Below are positions 14,843 to 18,487 of a stretch of 18,487 bases of DNA, piece after piece. The DNA is from JALGVA01 sp964617715. Its GTDB lineage: Bacteria; Armatimonadota; Zipacnadia; Zipacnadales; UBA5352. The notes under the pieces are model-generated. The model worked only from the letters and a program-made list of their open reading frames with translations, did not search any database and was not told the origin of the DNA. Positions within the stretch are counted from its first letter, which is position 1, and each line of letters starts with the position of its first letter. Location: contig CAZTZN010000089.1 in NCBI GenBank assembly GCA_964617715.1, positions 1 through 18,487 on the forward strand, read 5' to 3'. Position numbers and translations under genes: made by a program.

Positions 14843-16241
14843 ATGCGCACGCCCGCCCGAGCGATCGCCATCATCGCCGCCGCGCTGGTGGGAACCGCCG
14901 TGTTCGCCGCGCCGGGCGACAATCTCCTCGACGATCCCGGCTTCGAGAAGGGCGCCTGGCCACAGTCGTCGGCCTGGCACGGGACCATCGAGGCCGTTGA
15001 TGAGAACGCGCTCTCCGGTGAGCAGGCGGGGGAGCTGGTCGCGGGCGAGGAGGGCGACGCGACCATCTACACCGGCTACGTGAGAGCCGTAGTGGGCCTG
15101 CGCTACCGCTTCACGCTCCAGGCGAGGGGCACCGGGACCATCTCGCTGCGCTCGATCCAGCTCACCAGCGACCCCGATGAGCGCTACCTCATCGAGCGGC
15201 CCGACAACCACATGGAGCTGACTGACGAGTGGCGGGAGATCGGCATCGACATCAACCCCGAGGATCCACGCGTGCTCAAGATCGCGGTCGTGGTGCAGCT
15301 CGACGGCCAGGGCGCGACGGCCTTTCTGGACGACGCCCTGCTGACCACGCTGGGCCTGCCGGGAGGAGAGCTGACGGTGACGCCGAGCTACGCGATGGTC
15401 CGGCCGGGCGGCAGTGCCGAGTTCGAGATCGCGGTGCGCTGCGATGCGGGGCCGATCACCGAGGGCGCGCTGCAGGTCGCGGTGACGCTGGGCGAGGAGA
15501 CCACGCGCGCGACCGTGCCCATCGCGGGCGAGACCACCACCTGGGAGTACGTCGCGCCCGCGGACGCCGAGGCGGGCAGCGCCACCATCACCGTCATCAA
15601 CGATGACGCGGGCGCGGGCGAGAGCGCATGGGTGGATGTGGTGGACGCCGAGACCTACGCGGCCTTCGAGGCCGCCGCGCAGGCGACCGAGATCGAGACG
15701 CCCGCGCACATCCTGTTCATCGGCGACTCGCTCACCGACCGGCTGCGCGGGCACAACTACACGGACATGGTCGGCTTCTGGCTGCGCAAGGTCCACGGCG
15801 AGGTGACGTTTCGCAACGCGGGCGTGGGCGGCGACTTCATCACCCGCGTCTGGCAGCGCATGGACGACCCCGAGCACGCCTACCGCGCGGAGATGTACGA
15901 GGACCTCTACGAGCCGACGCCCACGCACGTGTTCATCTTCCTGGGACACAACGACTCCAAGCTCAAGCCCCGGCCCGAGTACACCTCACCGGAGGACTAC
16001 GAGTTCGACCCGGTGGTGCCGCTGGCGGACTTTGAGACACTCTTTNNNNNNNNNNNNNNNNNNNNNNNNNNNNNNNNNNNNNNNNNNNNNNNNNNNNNNN
16101 NNNNNNNNNNNNNNNNNNNNNNNNNNNNNNNNNNNNNNNNNNNNNGACAAGCTCTCGCTCTTCACCGCCGACGGCGTGCACATCACGCCGCTGGGCAACC
16201 AGCTCATCGCGCGGCTGATCCTGGGGCGGTTGGGGGAGTGA
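14843..16241 (+). CDS. secreted SGNH/GDSL hydrolase interrupted by an assembly gap
   Basis: The ATG at 14843 has AAAGGAG 8 bases upstream. A signal peptide (about 1-23, TAVFAA/PGD) precedes a carbohydrate-binding-like jelly roll (NLLDDPGFEKG, about 27-168), an Ig-like beta domain (ELTVTPSYAMVRPGG, about 176-268) and an SGNH hydrolase domain from about 285. SGNH blocks present are FIGDSLTD (S296 nucleophile), NAGVGGD, GHND (N370) and, after the N run, DGVHITPLGN (His codon at 16179-16181). The frame before the gap differs from that after it only because the N run is an arbitrary 100; the gene is intact if the true gap is a multiple of three. Such enzymes are usually acetylesterases on sugars. 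It follows the putative glycosidase by 18 bases. An exported deacetylase for decorated polysaccharide is likely. Confidence 0.85.
16046..16145. other. assembly gap (100 N)
   Basis: Exactly 100 N, the customary filler for a scaffold gap of unknown length, inside the SGNH hydrolase gene between the GHND and DGVH blocks. Comparing with usual spacing of these blocks (about 85 residues in TAP-type enzymes), roughly 40 codons are missing, and the length should be divisible by three. Confidence 0.97.
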
Positions 16242-16258
16242 CGACGCTGCCGGGAGCG

Positions 16259-16870
16259 TCAGGTGTCGCGGGCGACGAGGCCGGCGATGCCTGACGCGAA
16301 CACCTGGAAGCTGTGCGAGCGGTTGCGGGCTGGTTTCATGTGCCTGCTGACCTCACGGGCCACCGCGATCTTCGGGTAGGTTTCACGCGAGTAGCCAAGC
16401 ACCCGGGCCAACGCCTCCCAGGTCCCCCCGCGGATCGCGTCGGGGTCACGGTAGGCCCTTCGCTCACCAAGTGTCTCCGGGACCGCGGGGTACGCCGCGC
16501 GCAGAGCGGACACGTCTCCGAGGAACCATGCCTCCAGTTCCTCGACGGCGATGCGATTCAGCACGTGGAATCGTTCGGCGCCCCGGACTCGGCTCTTCGG
16601 GATCAGGCCCGCGTCGATGGCCGCATCGTCGAGCCGCTGCTTGAGTTCGCGGCAGTCGTCTGCGTCTCTATCGACGAGCACCACAATATGCCAGTCCTCA
16701 GGAAGCCAGTGGGCGTAACCGCGCAGGCGGTTCGGAAGGCTGCGAAGCAGGTCCTGTTTCCCGTTGAAAACCCGCACAGCCAACTGCGCATGAGCAGGGA
16801 GCAGCTTGGGCAGCAGGTTCGTCAAGGCTGCTTCGGTCGATAGCTCCTCGACCAGCACCTCAAGATGCAT
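16259..16870 (-). CDS. DUF4276 family TOPRIM-like protein
   Basis: 203 residues, typical for DUF4276, whose fold is TOPRIM-like. The TOPRIM pattern is visible: VEELSTEAAL near the N-terminus (acidic E8, E9, E13), VVLVDRDADD (63-72; D67, D69, D71) as the DxD metal site, and AVEELEAWFLGD (108-119), a conserved family motif. TOPRIM domains of this kind coordinate Mg2+ and act as nucleases in OLD, Gabija and PARIS systems, so a nuclease role is inferred. It starts 4 bases after the stop of the upstream ATPase, with purine-rich GGGAGAGAG just before, so the two are translationally linked. The protein is cytoplasmic. Its 3' end converges with the SGNH gene, 17 bases apart. Confidence 0.85.
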   Translation of the reverse strand: MHLEVLVEELSTEAALTNLLPKLLPAHAQLAVRVFNGKQDLLRSLPNRLRGYAHWLPEDWHIVVLVDRDADDCRELKQRLDDAAIDAGLIPKSRVRGAERFHVLNRIAVEELEAWFLGDVSALRAAYPAVPETLGERRAYRDPDAIRGGTWEALARVLGYSRETYPKIAVAREVSRHMKPARNRSHSFQVFASGIAGLVARDT

Positions 16871-16874
16871 TGCC

Positions 16875-18125
16875 CTACTCTCTCCCCGCGGAGAGCGTGC
16901 GCTCGCCGCCGGCGTTGACCAGAGGATCGCCGACGTCGAAGAAGCCCTCGGCCCACAGGTCGCCTAGAGTCGCCCCGGCCGCAATCTGCTCAGGCACCCC
17001 CGGCATGTCTGCGGTCCGGCGCGCACGCGCGTAGCCTTCGTCGTCTCGGAACAGCACCCATACCTCCTGCGGACTGAGCCCGGAGAGGAAGAAGGGTGAG
17101 TGCGTGGTGACCAGCAACTGCGAATGCGTGGTCGCCAGTCGGCACTCCTCAGCCAACTCCGGCAGGAGGCGCGGATGCAGATGGTTCTCGGGCTCCTCAA
17201 TGCCGATCAGGGGCGGGGGGTCAGGGTCATTGAGGACGACCAGGTACGAGAGCATCTTCAACGTCCCGTCAGAAGCGTACTTGGCGAGAATCGGGCGCTC
17301 AAACGGAGCATCCTTGATCTGCAGCAGCAGCCTGCCATCCTCAAGCGGCTTCGCCTCCACGCCCTCCAGCCGGGGGACACGCGACGTCAGTTCGTCCAAG
17401 ATGTGCGCCAGCACGTTGGGGTGCCTCTCGTCGAGGTACTGCATCACATTGGGCAGGTTGTCGCCGGTCTGGCTCAGGCGTTCGGCGGGTCCCGCTTCGG
17501 GCTGGCCCCGTGCGTCATCGGCGGTGAGATAGGAGAGATACCAGCCTGTGATAAACCGCCTGAGGGCGCTCACACGCGGGTGCTTCTGGAACTGCCCCAG
17601 GCTGTTGACGGCGAGCATCTCCGGACTGTCGAGAACCGCATCTTCCCGTTCGCTCTCCTCCGTGGGCGTCTCACCCGTCCACGCTCGCCCCGAGCCGTCA
17701 CGGAAATCGAGGAACTTGAAGGGCTTCCCGTAGCGACGACCGCGCCGCCACTGCAGAGATTCTTCAGCCACGTAGGGCCCATCTGGCCGCTCTCCGACAG
17801 CGAGATGGTACGTGATGACAGGCTCCCCACGTTTCTCGCGGTACTTGAGGTCTATGGCGATCCATTCATCCTCAGCGGCACCACGGGAACGAAGCTCCCT
17901 GAATCGCCCACGACGATCCCAAGCGCGACGCAGGCCGTCCGTGAAACACTCGGCCAAGAAGGCGAACACATCGAAAACCGTGGATTTGCCGCTACCGTTG
18001 GGCCCCACGAAGACGGTTAACGGCCTGATGTCGCGTAGTTCGAGGTCACGCAAGGCACGGTAGTTGCGCACGCGCAGGTACTCGATGCGTGGAACCGCCT
18101 GTGGCCCTCGGTCGCCGCCGTTCAC
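16875..18125 (-). CDS. AAA/ABC-type ATPase partner of DUF4276 protein
   Basis: 416 residues from the GTG at 18125, chosen because GAGGGA lies 5 bases upstream and the promoter overlaps the earlier in-frame ATG at 18194. The order is EYLRVRNYRALRDLEL, Walker A GPNGSGKST (41-49), a long helical/insert region, signature YASDGTLKMLSYL (283-295), Walker B PLIGIEEPENHLHP (305-318, catalytic glutamates 310-311) and the H-loop TTHSPFF (H342). This is the OLD/SMC-like AAA_21-type (COG4637-like) ATPase without a fused TOPRIM domain. The C-terminal segment GATLGDLWAEGFFDVGDP is typical of the subset paired with DUF4276. Such ATPases sense or clamp DNA or phage products and gate a nuclease partner. A two-gene operon with the DUF4276 gene is expected. 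A housekeeping DNA role is not excluded. Confidence 0.88.
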   Translation of the reverse strand: MNGGDRGPQAVPRIEYLRVRNYRALRDLELRDIRPLTVFVGPNGSGKSTVFDVFAFLAECFTDGLRRAWDRRGRFRELRSRGAAEDEWIAIDLKYREKRGEPVITYHLAVGERPDGPYVAEESLQWRRGRRYGKPFKFLDFRDGSGRAWTGETPTEESEREDAVLDSPEMLAVNSLGQFQKHPRVSALRRFITGWYLSYLTADDARGQPEAGPAERLSQTGDNLPNVMQYLDERHPNVLAHILDELTSRVPRLEGVEAKPLEDGRLLLQIKDAPFERPILAKYASDGTLKMLSYLVVLNDPDPPPLIGIEEPENHLHPRLLPELAEECRLATTHSQLLVTTHSPFFLSGLSPQEVWVLFRDDEGYARARRTADMPGVPEQIAAGATLGDLWAEGFFDVGDPLVNAGGERTLSAGRE

Positions 18126-18158
18126 GGGAATCCCTCGCAGTCCAACATGATTGAACCC

Positions 18159-18187
18159 ATTGTACCGCAAGGGGCGTGCAGTGGCAA
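18159..18187 (-). promoter_or_regulatory. sigma70-type promoter of the ATPase-DUF4276 operon
   Basis: On the minus strand TTGCCA (18187-18182) and TACAAT (18164-18159) are exactly 17 bases apart, a near-consensus pair. Transcription would start near 18152, leaving a leader of about 27 bases with GAGGGA (18136-18131) before the GTG at 18125. This also argues against the longer ATG start at 18194, which would lie upstream of the transcription start. Confidence 0.7.
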
Positions 18188-18267
18188 CCGGCATCGGCAG
18201 GGCATCCGGCTAACGGTGAGGAAATTGCTTTACCTGTCGTCCTGATGACCCGTCGAGGAGGCACAGC

Positions 18268-18487
18268 ATGTCTTCGTCCGACCCCTGGCGTTTCGTGCAC
18301 GTGAATGACCATCACCTCGGGACGCCGCGGTCGTATCGGTATCGGCCGACGATGACCGCGCGGTGGGAGGCGATCAAGCGCCAGATGATCGCGCTCGAGC
18401 CCGAGCTGCTGCTGGTCGGCGGCGACCTCACCCGCGACGGCGACACCCACGAGTTCGAGTACCTCAACGCGCGCGAGGACCTCGACA
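18268..18487 (+). CDS. calcineurin-like metallophosphoesterase, N-terminal fragment
   Basis: The ATG at 18268 has GAGGAGG (18255-18261) 6 bases upstream and runs off the right edge; 73 residues are visible. WRFVHVNDHHLG (7-18) carries the first metal motif D14-x-H16, and LLLVGGDLTRDGDTHEFE (47-64) carries the GD motif at G52-D53, the standard order of calcineurin-like phosphoesterases with a two-metal site. The rest of the motifs (GNH, GH, GHxH) lie beyond the window. There is no signal peptide, so it is cytoplasmic. It is divergent from the ATPase operon; the 142-base gap between the two start codons (18126-18267) also carries the ATPase promoter. Substrate unknown; it need not belong to the defence-like operon. 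Confidence 0.88.
   Translation, partial: MSSSDPWRFVHVNDHHLGTPRSYRYRPTMTARWEAIKRQMIALEPELLLVGGDLTRDGDTHEFEYLNAREDLD

Noticed and set aside
14843..16241. SGNH gene read as a frameshifted pseudogene
   Set aside because: The offset coincides exactly with a 100-N filler of arbitrary length, and all four SGNH blocks are present on the two sides.
18126..18194. Longer ATPase start at ATG 18194
   Set aside because: The -35 and -10 elements lie within this stretch, so the codon would be upstream of the transcript start; the GTG at 18125 has its own ribosome site.
1..18487. CRISPR arrays, tRNA or rRNA genes, insertion sequences with transposase
   Set aside because: I saw no regularly spaced direct repeats, no tRNA-like cloverleaf or rRNA signature, and no transposase or integrase frame on either strand.

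Overview
The window is GC-rich, densely coded bacterial chromosome taken from a draft or metagenome assembly: a run of 100 N at 16046-16145 marks a scaffold join. No rRNA, tRNA, CRISPR array or transposase gene is visible. The gene mix is neutral-ceramidase-like proteins, LmbE/PIG-L deacetylase, a giant secreted heparinase-like protein, AP-endonuclease-type TIM-barrel isomerase, secreted SGNH hydrolase and YifB. It suggests a free-living polysaccharide degrader, most like Armatimonadota, with Planctomycetota or Hydrogenedentota as alternatives. This is an inference from gene content, with no marker gene behind it.

Layout. 1-1067 (minus): the N-terminus of an unknown protein behind a good sigma70-type promoter, then a PIG-L family deacetylase. 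1068-1475: a 408-base divergent intergenic region filled by a GC-rich element with near-perfect inverted ends and internal hairpins. 1476-5305 (plus): two tandem ceramidase-like paralogues and an alpha/beta hydrolase, closed by a perfect hairpin. 5392-8976 (minus): a 1194-residue secreted heparinase II/III-like protein. It is divergent from 9219-9971, a sugar phosphate isomerase/epimerase-like protein, which is followed by a lipoprotein (10021-10707). 10841-12379: the ComM/YifB AAA+ ATPase. 12380-13075: hairpins, short repeats and a 106-residue orphan. 13076-16241: a secreted TIM-barrel-like protein and a secreted SGNH hydrolase broken by the assembly gap. 16259-18125 (minus): a two-gene operon of a TOPRIM-like DUF4276 protein and an ABC/SMC-type AAA ATPase behind its own consensus-like promoter. 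18268-18487: the start of a calcineurin-like metallophosphoesterase.

How the genes may fit together. From 282 to 16241 most genes are hydrolases or lyases that could act on N-acylated or O-acylated sugar polymers: N-deacetylase, amidase-like ceramidase homologues, esterases, a uronic-acid polysaccharide lyase fold, a sugar isomerase fold and a putative glycosidase. This is consistent with a dispersed carbohydrate-processing neighbourhood, but no substrate can be read from sequence. The 16259-18187 operon is different in kind. It resembles the ATPase plus TOPRIM-nuclease logic of OLD, Gabija and PARIS anti-phage systems, with a different TOPRIM family, and is the best candidate for an under-described system here. 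The tandem ceramidase-like pair, in which the usual nucleophilic serine motif GDVSP is GDVTQ or GDITQ, is the second.
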